NCBI RefSeq assembly: GCF_009295825.1 | Contig: NZ_WHKF01000002.1 | Coordinates: 496,001 to 560,000, forward strand | DNA: 64,000 nt | Direction of reading: 5' to 3' | DNA from: Marinifilum sp. N1E240 | GTDB lineage: Bacteria; Bacteroidota; Bacteroidia; Bacteroidales; Marinifilaceae | In this document: piece by piece, positions 55,625 through 63,416 of the stretch | Layout of the letters: every line of letters starts with the position of its first letter | How positions within the stretch are numbered: position 1 is the first letter of the stretch | The notes under the pieces: generated by a model | Told to the model about the DNA's origin: nothing | The model's database searches: none | The model's input: only the letters and a program-made list of their open reading frames with translations | Translations under genes and position numbers: made by a program

Positions 55625-57088
55625 ATGAAAACACTAAACTATACTAGGATGAAAAAATATTTACGCATTTTAACTGTTGTTCTTTCAGTCTTTTTGCTTT
55701 CAACTCCATTTGGATACGCAGGAAATGAAGATATTGAAATTACAATTAGAAGAAATAACAATTGGAGATTGGAGAATATCAAAATTTCTTCAAATGGTGA
55801 TATCGAATTTAATAATGATTATACTGATGTAGTAGGTATGTCTGAAGATGCTTACATTAAAATTAGTATGGTTAGTTTCGGTATGAGACGAAAGTTGTAT
55901 ATCTCATCGGATGATGATAGAATTGTACGCAGATATTTTGAAGGAAATAAAGAAGTTGCGTTCGAACCTAAAGGGAGAGAATGGATGAAGAAGATGCTTC
56001 CGGATATTGTGCGAAATTCGGGTCTTGATCTGGAAAACAGAGTTAATAAAGTCTATCAAAAGAAAGGTATTTCGGGATTCTTAAGCGAATTGGAAGAAAC
56101 CGATAGCGATTATTACAGATCGAGAATGGTAAAGTATTTATTGAAGAACAATAAATTGAATAAAAGCGAACTTCAAAATTTGCTAAGAGAATTTCCTTAT
56201 CGTATTGATTCGGATTATGAAGTTTCTCAAATTTACAAGAAATACAATCCTGTATTTATTTCCGATCCGGAAGTGGCAAGTGAATTCTTTAGCAGTTTAA
56301 AGGAGATTTCATCGAACTATGAGTTATCGCAAGTGCTAAAATCGGTGTACAAATTGAATGATTTATCGGAAGAAAACTTCACTCATTTTATTGAGGCAAC
56401 AGAAAATATTAGTTCGAATTACGAGAAATCGAATCTAATGAAACTGGCTTTGAAAGATGATAAATTGACCGACAAGCAATTGAATTTAATACTGGCGGAG
56501 GTAGATGAAATTTCATCGGATTACGAAAAATCTCAAATTATTAAATCGGTATTGAAAGACAATGGTTTAACTGATGGTAATATTGAAAAGATTATTGAAT
56601 TGACTGAGTCTATTTCATCTGATTACGAAATGGGACAGATTATTAATACCATTATTCATGGTGAAATGCTAAGTCAGGAAAACTTAAATGAATTCACTTC
56701 ATTACTTGGAAATATATCTTCAGATTATACCTATAAAGGTATTTTGAATCAATTGATAAAATATGATGAACTTGGATCGGAGCGTTTCGATTTTCTAATT
56801 GAATCATCTGATAATATCTCTTCATCATACGAATTGAGTAAGTTTTATAAGTCATTATTACTTAGTGGAGAACTTACCAAAAAGCAGCAATTAAAATTGA
56901 TTAAAAAATCAGAGAATATCTCCTCTAATTATGAATTAGCAAGCTTTTTAATCGTATCAAGTCAGAGAATGGATTTGGACGATGATGAAATTAGAGATGC
57001 TTTACTGGAGGCTACTCAGGAGATTAGTTCAGAGTACGAGTATGGTAAAGTAATGAAAGCAATTTATGCAAGAGATAGAAACAAATAA
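55625..57088 (+). CDS. secreted alpha-solenoid protein of ten 34-residue ISSDYE repeats
   Basis: About 487 residues from MKTLNYTRMKKYLRIL (or 479 from MKKYL at 55649). The frame opens at 55409 but the upstream part is unlike a protein. The signal peptide ends near GYAG. Residues about 34-125 are beta-rich. From about 159 onwards ten helical repeats follow, with the tyrosine of the S-x-Y motif at 163, 198, 232, 266, 300, 334, 368, 402, 436 and 471, i.e. every 34-35 residues. The consensus is ISSDYE-x2-Q-I-L-K. Such repeats suggest a protein-binding solenoid. Similar SSDYE repeats occur, as I recall, in some BlaR1-type proteins. Confidence 0.85.
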   Translation: MKTLNYTRMKKYLRILTVVLSVFLLSTPFGYAGNEDIEITIRRNNNWRLENIKISSNGDIEFNNDYTDVVGMSEDAYIKISMVSFGMRRKLYISSDDDRIVRRYFEGNKEVAFEPKGREWMKKMLPDIVRNSGLDLENRVNKVYQKKGISGFLSELEETDSDYYRSRMVKYLLKNNKLNKSELQNLLREFPYRIDSDYEVSQIYKKYNPVFISDPEVASEFFSSLKEISSNYELSQVLKSVYKLNDLSEENFTHFIEATENISSNYEKSNLMKLALKDDKLTDKQLNLILAEVDEISSDYEKSQIIKSVLKDNGLTDGNIEKIIELTESISSDYEMGQIINTIIHGEMLSQENLNEFTSLLGNISSDYTYKGILNQLIKYDELGSERFDFLIESSDNISSSYELSKFYKSLLLSGELTKKQQLKLIKKSENISSNYELASFLIVSSQRMDLDDDEIRDALLEATQEISSEYEYGKVMKAIYARDRNK

Positions 57089-57105
57089 GCTTGTCGTTAA
57101 GAGTG

Positions 57106-57140
57106 TTCGATTTATCGGGTGTTAAGTCCGATAGATCGAA
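57106..57140. promoter_or_regulatory. 13-bp-arm dyad between solenoid and kinase genes
   Basis: TTCGATTTATCGG and CCGATAGATCGAA pair in 12 of 13 positions around a 9-nt spacer, with no T-run. It is either a terminator of the solenoid gene or an operator. A near -7 element (TATCTTTA, 57180) follows before the kinase ATG. Confidence 0.5.
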
Positions 57141-57211
57141 TATTAGTACACAAACTAGGCGTTTACTATCGTATTGCTGTATCTTTAGTTGAAAATCACC
57201 CAAAATAAGAA

Positions 57212-58255
57212 ATGAATAAAAACTGGCGATTTATTACGATTAGTCCCTTGTTGGGAATTTTATGCTATGTATTGGCCTTTTATAGTTATGCTGGCGATCT
57301 TCCTGGTGTTGAGCACAATTTAACCGGATATCTACCTAGCGCTGTATTCGGTTTATGGGCAGGTATGGCTGCTTTATTTATTAGCAAATACCTAAATCGG
57401 ATTATTAATTGGAGGCAACAACATGCATTACGATTTTTAATTCAGTGTAGTGCCTTATATGTAGTAGGACTTGCGCTAATCGCTATTTATTCCGAAATGT
57501 TCTTAATTTCGATTCGAAAAGAACTTACTTACTCACAATTTTGGCTGATTTATAATGATGAGATTTTTAAAACCTTGCTAATTCTCTTTTTATCAGTTAT
57601 AGTGTATTGTATTATTGATTTTATGATTTACTCGTTTAATCAAATGCGCGAAGAAGAAATACGTTCGGTTGAGATGATGAATAATCAGCTGAACTTGCAG
57701 TTTGAAGCTCTTAAATCTCAATTGAATCCGCACTTTCTGTTCAATTCTTTAAATACGATATCATCCTTACTGTATAAGGATACTAAGGTTGCGGAAAAAT
57801 TCATAAGAATGTTTGCTGAGAGCTATCGTTTTATTTTTAAACAGAACGATCAGCCATTAATTCCATTGCAGAAAGAGTTGGATTTTGTAGAAGCATACAA
57901 TTATCTTCTTCAGGTTAGATTTCAGGAAGCTTATGAGTTGAAAATTAACATTCCGGAAAAGATAAAGAACAGCTATGTACCGCCTCTTTCGGTTCAAATG
58001 TTGGTAGAAAATGCTATTAAACACAATCTGATATCACAGACAACACCTTTATCAGTAGAGATTGGAAGTGATAACAATTATTTATGTGTGAAGAACAACA
58101 TTAACCCCTTACGTGAACAACCAGAGTCTTTCCAAATCGGAATAGAAAATATTAAAAAGAGGTATTCATTTTTTACCAACGATTCCATATTATTGGATAA
58201 AAGTGAACATTTCAAGGTTAGTTTACCACTGATTTCTCAAACCAGAATTAATTGA
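57212..58255 (+). CDS. LytS-type sensor histidine kinase
   Basis: 347 residues. Four membrane spans in the first 145 residues, with short loops and no large sensor domain. A coiled coil leads to the His_kinase domain with phospho-accepting His174 in LKSQLNPHFLFNSLNTI and the ATP-site N-box Asn267 in VENAIKHN. The G-box is reduced (IGIENIKKRY). It belongs to the family that partners LytTR regulators. The genes behind it are a related but degenerate kinase (18 bp) and the LytTR regulator. Confidence 0.93.
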   Translation: MNKNWRFITISPLLGILCYVLAFYSYAGDLPGVEHNLTGYLPSAVFGLWAGMAALFISKYLNRIINWRQQHALRFLIQCSALYVVGLALIAIYSEMFLISIRKELTYSQFWLIYNDEIFKTLLILFLSVIVYCIIDFMIYSFNQMREEEIRSVEMMNNQLNLQFEALKSQLNPHFLFNSLNTISSLLYKDTKVAEKFIRMFAESYRFIFKQNDQPLIPLQKELDFVEAYNYLLQVRFQEAYELKINIPEKIKNSYVPPLSVQMLVENAIKHNLISQTTPLSVEIGSDNNYLCVKNNINPLREQPESFQIGIENIKKRYSFFTNDSILLDKSEHFKVSLPLISQTRIN

Positions 58256-58273
58256 TTGCTATACGCCTAAAAA

Positions 58274-59314
58274 ATGAAAACGAATTTCTTAAATAGTCCT
58301 CTTTATCGCATTCTTACACCATCTCTAGTTTCTGGATTGGTTTATTTATTGATGCTTTTGGTATTCGATAAGCTATCAGAAATAGATAATAACTTCAGTC
58401 CAGAGGAGTTTATCTTTTTAATGGTTGTTACCTTTTTACTCTTCGAATCTTATCGGTTTTGGATTAAGAAAACGGAGAAATTAAAATGGTTCGAAGGTAA
58501 AGGGATTATAAAAACCATTGTTCTTTATTCGGGTAGCCTTCTGATTACATTCGCAGTTGTGATTGCGTGTTTTTCATTATACTTTGTTTATATAATTGGC
58601 TTAAGCGAATTCAGGACAGAATTGACTTCCTTTTTAATTGTATTTACTCTGGTTGGCATTCTATTTCATCTGTTTTATTTAAGTATTCAGTTTTTGGATA
58701 GGCAAAACACTCTTTTGCTACAAAAGGAGGAGATGAATAGAAAGAACATTGAATTTGAATTGGAAGTTTTTAAGAACAAGTTGAATCCCGATTTTTTGTA
58801 TGAATCATTCGAAAGTGTAATTAGTTTGATTCGAAAAAATGATGTTGAAAACGCCGAAAAGTATATTGACCATTTGGCATTGTTTTACAGACGGATTTTA
58901 GGCAATCGATATTCCGAGATTATAAGTTTGGAGGAAGAAAAACTTAAGGTAAAACAATACTTAAAAATTAGAAACTATAAATATTCGAATAATTTTATTG
59001 TAAATTGGAATCTTAATTCGAATGAAGATGAAATTCATGTTGTTCCCAATATGATTTTGCAAACAATTCAGCTTATTGAATATTGTCAGATGATAGATTC
59101 TCATACTAAATTGAGTGTTGATATTAAGAAAAATGAAAGCTATATTATTTTTGAATTTCTATCTTCAGAAAAATTAACGCCTAAACCAAAAGTTGAGCTT
59201 CTGAAAGAGAGTATTCAAAAAGCCATTTCGTTTTATTCGGATTTGGATATGAAATGGGAGTGTACAGATAATATGACAAGAATATTTGTACCAACAATAA
59301 AAATTGAAGATTAA
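58274..59314 (+). CDS. degenerate LytS-type pseudokinase
   Basis: 346 residues with the same layout as the gene before it: four spans in about 12-140, a coiled coil, then a kinase-like domain. The phospho-acceptor region reads FKNKLNPDFLYESFE, so the histidine is Asp173, and the N-box (VENAIKHN in the neighbour) reads TIQLIEYCQ. ATP binding and phosphorylation should both be lost, yet the gene is intact and in operon position. It may be a regulatory partner of the active kinase. Confidence 0.85.
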   Translation: MKTNFLNSPLYRILTPSLVSGLVYLLMLLVFDKLSEIDNNFSPEEFIFLMVVTFLLFESYRFWIKKTEKLKWFEGKGIIKTIVLYSGSLLITFAVVIACFSLYFVYIIGLSEFRTELTSFLIVFTLVGILFHLFYLSIQFLDRQNTLLLQKEEMNRKNIEFELEVFKNKLNPDFLYESFESVISLIRKNDVENAEKYIDHLALFYRRILGNRYSEIISLEEEKLKVKQYLKIRNYKYSNNFIVNWNLNSNEDEIHVVPNMILQTIQLIEYCQMIDSHTKLSVDIKKNESYIIFEFLSSEKLTPKPKVELLKESIQKAISFYSDLDMKWECTDNMTRIFVPTIKIED

Positions 59315-59339
59315 ACCAAACAACAACTGATAGAGCAAA

Positions 59340-60113
59340 ATGAAGGTAATTATTATCGAAGATGAAATTTTAGCAGCGGATAAATTAGAAAGATTGTTGC
59401 ATAAATACGATCCACGTATTAAAATAGTTGATCGATTCGAATCGGTAACCGAATCATCTATTTGGTTGGGAAATCCAGATAATAAAATTGATCTTATTTT
59501 TCTGGATATTCATTTGGTTGATGGCTTAAGTTTCGAAATATTTAAAAGAGTTCAAGTTCAAACACCGGTTATCTTCACAACAGCTTACAATGAGTATGCA
59601 CTTAATGCATTCAAATTAAATAGCATAGATTATCTGTTAAAACCAGTTACTTTCGATAATTTACATGCAGCTTTAAAAAAGTTTGAAAGCATGAAGGAGT
59701 CATTGGCTGAATCATCTCAATTGAGAAATATAGAGGAGTTGAGTGCCGCTCTATCAAGTATTCAAAAAAACTACAAAACCAGATTTATGGTGAAAGTAGG
59801 AGAGAAACTTAAATCTTTTAAAGCTGATGACATCTCATTGTATTTTGCAGAAGGAAGAGATGCTTTTATTTTATTAAAAGATGGACACAGGTACATAATC
59901 GATTATAAAATGGAAGAGCTACAGGATTTATTAGATCCAAAATATTTCTATAGAATCAGTCGTTCATTTATAGTAAATATTAATGCGATTAGCGATGTTT
60001 CAGTTCATTCCAATTCCAGACTTAAGGTTATTCTCACAAGTGATTTCGATCGTGAGCTAATAGTAAGTAGAGAAAAAGTGAATAATTTTAAAGATTGGTT
60101 TAACGGAGCCTGA
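59340..60113 (+). CDS. LytTR-family response regulator
   Basis: 257 residues. Receiver domain with Asp56 (IFLDIHLVDG), Thr/Ala in FTTAYNEYAL, and Lys in LLKPVTF. The C-terminal LytTR DNA-binding domain shows FMVKVGEKLKSFKADDISLYFAEGR and FYRISRSFIVNINAI. It starts 25 bp after the pseudokinase gene and is the output of this three-gene system. Its stop is only 3 bp from the convergent membrane gene. Confidence 0.95.
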   Translation: MKVIIIEDEILAADKLERLLHKYDPRIKIVDRFESVTESSIWLGNPDNKIDLIFLDIHLVDGLSFEIFKRVQVQTPVIFTTAYNEYALNAFKLNSIDYLLKPVTFDNLHAALKKFESMKESLAESSQLRNIEELSAALSSIQKNYKTRFMVKVGEKLKSFKADDISLYFAEGRDAFILLKDGHRYIIDYKMEELQDLLDPKYFYRISRSFIVNINAISDVSVHSNSRLKVILTSDFDRELIVSREKVNNFKDWFNGA

Positions 60114-60116
60114 CTT

Positions 60117-60524
60117 TTAGAATTGTCGGATTATTAGATTGTTTTTTTGATGATATATTATGCCAAAAATTAATCCCCAAATAAGATAACAAGCAAAATA
60201 ATAGGCGGTTCCATTTACTTTTCCGTTTAAAATTATCCCTGAGATAAGAGGTAATAATCCAAAGACAAATCCGGCAATCATTCCTTTTATACCATTAATG
60301 CGGGTAACATTAAGACCAATCAAAATGGCTGTGGCAAATGAAGCTAGAAAAAGGCAAGTCCAGTCCACCATTAACACATTTTGACGCATACTTGTCCAAG
60401 GAATTGCCAGTTCTTCCGATAAATGGTTTGTAAAAACAAAACCATACAAAAGGAAAGTTAATAATCCACTTGCCACAGCTCCGCCTATTATCAGGCGCTT
60501 CCAATTTCTTGTTTTGTTAAGCAT
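60117..60524 (-). CDS. small integral membrane protein
   Basis: 135 residues with four hydrophobic spans (about 11-30, 50-70, 78-96 and 105-125) and glycine-rich turns (GMIAGFVFGLLPLISG). No family is recognised. It starts 6 bp after the DUF3179 gene and completes an operon with it and the beta-barrel gene. Confidence 0.65.
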   Translation of the reverse strand: MLNKTRNWKRLIIGGAVASGLLTFLLYGFVFTNHLSEELAIPWTSMRQNVLMVDWTCLFLASFATAILIGLNVTRINGIKGMIAGFVFGLLPLISGIILNGKVNGTAYYFACYLIWGLIFGIIYHQKNNLIIRQF

Positions 60525-60530
60525 ACTTTA

Positions 60531-61670
60531 TTAGTTAAAAGAAGAAAAACGATAGGCTTTAGCTTTTCCATCCACAATTACTCCTAAAACTCTTTCTTTA
60601 GGATGTAACCTGGTATCAATAAAATTCACTGGAAAATTAATAGTTGAATTGCTTGGGTAGGTTCCATATGGGTTTCTACTGTAATCCCTACTGTATCCAG
60701 TGTTAGTATTCATCAGTTGATGATCTTTCGAAATTTCAATCCAGGTTTCGTAATTTGTTTCCAGAACAAAATAGTTTTCAGAATTAGTACCCGTTAGCTC
60801 ACCTTGTACACTCTTTAACAACATTTGCGACCAAATGGAATTGGTTTTCCGATCGTATGGCATGACATTATTATTGTATAGCAATCCGGAAACACCGAAT
60901 GTTGTAACCGTATTGTCTATTTTTCGATTCCAGACTGTGGCAGTTCCAGTTAAGGGACAAAAAATGATAGAATAGTAATAATCAGAGATCTTATCATTAA
61001 TGATTTCATGCCAGTTTAATATGTTATGTGGATAAAGTTTACTCGTTCCATTGTACTTAATTCCCACCACGACACTTGAGATGTTCGGAAGAATATCTGT
61101 TGGTGTATCATCTTTGTTTACATGATATTCAGGCTCTTCAATTGCAGGTATTGCATCTCTTAAGGCTCCAACAAATACGTTATCTTTTGGAACTAGCCAG
61201 CCATCTGTTCCTGATACAGATTCTCCAAAATTTTGTAATGGTAAGGTGTTGTTAAATATCACAAGACCAGGATAAAAGGCAGCCCAAGAAAACCAATAAC
61301 CCATTATACCAGTCATTGGTGTTAATTTTTTTCCTAAATTCGGACCATCAATGGCTTCACCAAAGATATTGTATCTACTACCTTCATTATCACTCATGAT
61401 GATCGGCAATGCACCGTTAATGGCTTCAAATGATAAGGAAACATTATCCAAAATAGAATTGTAGGCTACCATAAAATTCCAACCTTCAGATCCAATAACA
61501 ACATAGTTTTTTCCTTCAAAACTATCTTCAATAAGCTTGATGTTATAATTTGTGTTTGGAGTAGGATCAGTGTCAGGAGGTGAATCTGGTGCTATATCAT
61601 TATCAGAACTGGAACATGATATTGCCATTGTTATTAAAAGTAAATAAATTATATTGAGTGTTGATTTCAT
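60531..61670 (-). CDS. DUF3179 lipoprotein
   Basis: 379 residues. The lipoprotein signal is MKSTLNIIYLLLITMAISC. The DUF3179 core shows SIIFCPLTGTATVWNRKID, FGVSGLLYNNNVMPYDRKT and IWSQMLLKSVQGELTG, then the later conserved segment DTRLHPKERVLGVIVDGKAKAYR. An N-terminal part around 105-150 (TGIMGYWFSWAAFYPGL) resembles a second copy of the domain end. The family function is unknown. It begins 4 bp after the barrel gene. Confidence 0.9.
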   Translation of the reverse strand: MKSTLNIIYLLLITMAISCSSSDNDIAPDSPPDTDPTPNTNYNIKLIEDSFEGKNYVVIGSEGWNFMVAYNSILDNVSLSFEAINGALPIIMSDNEGSRYNIFGEAIDGPNLGKKLTPMTGIMGYWFSWAAFYPGLVIFNNTLPLQNFGESVSGTDGWLVPKDNVFVGALRDAIPAIEEPEYHVNKDDTPTDILPNISSVVVGIKYNGTSKLYPHNILNWHEIINDKISDYYYSIIFCPLTGTATVWNRKIDNTVTTFGVSGLLYNNNVMPYDRKTNSIWSQMLLKSVQGELTGTNSENYFVLETNYETWIEISKDHQLMNTNTGYSRDYSRNPYGTYPSNSTINFPVNFIDTRLHPKERVLGVIVDGKAKAYRFSSFN

Positions 61671-61674
61671 GATA

Positions 61675-62646
61675 TTATTTTTTAGATAAAAAATTGAGTG
61701 TATAGTTTATGCCAAATTTACCACGATAGCTCGTTACCAGTTGAGTTCCTACTACATCGGTGTAAATAGGGATTTCAAGATTAGAGTGAATGTTTAAATT
61801 CGGTGTTATTTGAATATCCAGACTTGGAACCAAATACATTAAAGATCCTCCAGTGTTTGGAAATATGGCATCATTATTTTCGTCTTCCTGTGTGTGTCTG
61901 TATTTGAAGAATACAGCAGGATTCACAACTTTTTTAGCTAACACAAAGCTATCGGTAAAACCTAAATTGAGGATCAATTCGTTCCCAAATCGGTATTTCT
62001 GTCCGCCACCATATCTACCAACTTCGAAACTATACCGATAACTTACTTGCGCGTTTGCACGAAGCGTAGGTTTAATGATTCCAAGTTTTGAATATGATAT
62101 CGCACCAATGATGTCATAGGAACCGCTTCCCGGTTGCAGATCAGGAGGCAATAAAATTTCAAACTGCTTATCTCTTTTGTAAACACTTCCGGTTGGGAAT
62201 TTTGGTCCAATGGCAGCTATGAATTGATCTTGCTTGTTTTGTATTAATGTGTATTGTCCTAATATTACAATATCACCAATGCCGTTGGAAGATTGAGATG
62301 TATTTCCCGCCGCTGAATATACGGTCTGATCTTGCCATACATAAGGAAGAATAGTAGTGATTGTCCATTTTTTATTTAAAGCATAAGTGAATCTGAGAAT
62401 GCTACTTTTTGTTATTCTTTTCCTATTGGAATCATCTAACCTATGTGTCCCTGAATATAGCTGATCCATTTTATTAATATCATAAGACAAATCAATTACG
62501 AAGCTCTTTTCAGGATAAGTTTTTATCCCTAAACTACTTGATAATGGAATACCACCAGTACAACAAGCTTGTGAAAATGTATTATTGCTAGGCAATTGAA
62601 AGGCGCAAGCAAGTATTGTAAAGAAGATTAGTCTCATTTTATTCAT
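61675..62646 (-). CDS. outer-membrane beta-barrel (MetA/transporter-like)
   Basis: 323 residues with a signal peptide (about 1-26) and a mature start ACCTGGIPLSSS with paired cysteines. The body has alternating strands such as LRFTYALNKKWTITTILPYVWQ, NGIGDIVILGQYTLI and AAIGPKFPTGS, typical of the MetA/phenol-degradation-type barrels. It is the first gene of the three-gene minus-strand operon, divergent from the NiSOD gene. A hairpin lies directly before its ATG. The substrate is unknown. Confidence 0.7.
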   Translation of the reverse strand: MNKMRLIFFTILACAFQLPSNNTFSQACCTGGIPLSSSLGIKTYPEKSFVIDLSYDINKMDQLYSGTHRLDDSNRKRITKSSILRFTYALNKKWTITTILPYVWQDQTVYSAAGNTSQSSNGIGDIVILGQYTLIQNKQDQFIAAIGPKFPTGSVYKRDKQFEILLPPDLQPGSGSYDIIGAISYSKLGIIKPTLRANAQVSYRYSFEVGRYGGGQKYRFGNELILNLGFTDSFVLAKKVVNPAVFFKYRHTQEDENNDAIFPNTGGSLMYLVPSLDIQITPNLNIHSNLEIPIYTDVVGTQLVTSYRGKFGINYTLNFLSKK

Positions 62647-62686
62647 ATGTATTGAGTTGTTTTATACAACTGAAATTACAATACAT
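62647..62686 (-). promoter_or_regulatory. two-tier hairpin in the leader of the barrel operon
   Basis: Outer arms ATGTATTG / CAATACAT and inner arms AGTTGT / ACAACT pair perfectly around a TTTAT loop, with a 7-nt bulge. It ends one base before the start codon, so it could control translation, or be an operator. Confidence 0.5.
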
Positions 62687-62758
62687 TTAAGGAATGAATT
62701 GTCGGAATTTGGACAGAAAAACGATTTACAAGGATATTATAATGCTAAGCAGCCTTTG

Positions 62759-62789
62759 TATTTAAAATTAATTAGATTAATTTTAAATA
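62759..62789. promoter_or_regulatory. perfect inverted repeat upstream of the NiSOD gene
   Basis: 14-bp arms TATTTAAAATTAAT / ATTAATTTTAAATA with a TAG spacer, 35 bp before the sod ATG, placed where a repressor would block transcription. It is AT-only, so some chance symmetry is possible, but the arms are exact. Confidence 0.5.
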
Positions 62790-62824
62790 AGAATTAATGA
62801 AATAAAATTAAAGTATTAGTTGTT

Positions 62825-63316
62825 ATGAAAAAAATAGTTAAGAATATAGGTTTATCATTAGCTTTTATGCTATTTGCATTTATTAGTAATGTAGAAAAAA
62901 CGTATGCTCATTGTGAAATTCCATGTGGTATATATGCTGACTCGGTTCGGGTAGCTCTAATGAGTGAACACATTACTACAATTGAAAAGAGTATGAAGCA
63001 AATTGTAGAATTATCATCAGAAGGTAAAGTGAATTATAATCAATTGGTGCGATGGGTAAGTAACAAAGAAGAGCATGCTAAGAAAATTCAGGAAATTGCT
63101 ACACAGTATTTTATGTTTCAGCGAGTAAAATTAACTGATGATGTTGAAAAAATGAAGAAGAATCAAAAAATGCTTGCTGTTCTTCATGAGATTTGTGTAT
63201 ATGCCATGAAGGCAAAGCAAACTACAGATTTAAAATATATTAAAAAACTAAATGATGCTGTTCATGCATTTACGCATTTGTATTTCGGACCATCGAAGCA
63301 TCATCACCATCATTAA
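62825..63316 (+). CDS. sodN: nickel superoxide dismutase with Sec signal peptide and C-terminal His run
   Basis: 163 residues. Residues 1-28 form a signal peptide (MKKIVKNIGLSLAF..., cleavage after TYA). The mature protein would start HCEIPCGIY, the exact Ni hook of NiSOD: His1, Cys2, Pro5, Cys6, Gly7, Tyr9. The rest is helical and of about the right length (135 against about 117 in Streptomyces), and its segments roughly follow the NiSOD four-helix bundle. The C-terminus is SKHHHHH. NiSOD usually needs a leader peptidase (SodX) to free His1. None is seen here, so signal peptidase could do this. It acts on superoxide outside the cytoplasm. Confidence 0.88.
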   Translation: MKKIVKNIGLSLAFMLFAFISNVEKTYAHCEIPCGIYADSVRVALMSEHITTIEKSMKQIVELSSEGKVNYNQLVRWVSNKEEHAKKIQEIATQYFMFQRVKLTDDVEKMKKNQKMLAVLHEICVYAMKAKQTTDLKYIKKLNDAVHAFTHLYFGPSKHHHHH

Positions 63317-63335
63317 GACTATTTTTTATAAAAGG

Positions 63336-63364
63336 AAACCCTTTCGATTTCGGAGGGGTTTTTC
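63336..63364 (+). terminator. intrinsic terminator after sodN
   Basis: AAACCCTTTCG / CGGAGGGGTTT pairs at all 11 positions if two G-T pairs are allowed, with an ATTT loop and a T-run (TTTTTC). It lies 20 bp past the stop and before the CRP/FNR gene. Confidence 0.8.
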
Positions 63365-63416
63365 GGTTCTATAATTCGTTTAGAATTACTAAATTCATAA
63401 TCAAAACAATAAATTA

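Noticed and set aside
56000-57070. Tandem DNA repeat with about 102-bp period
   Set aside because: The period is explained by the 34-residue protein repeats of the solenoid gene. Nucleotide identity between units is low.
58274-59314. Second LytS-like gene as a pseudogene
   Set aside because: The frame is intact over the full family length with normal operon spacing. Only the catalytic residues are changed, so a pseudokinase is more likely.
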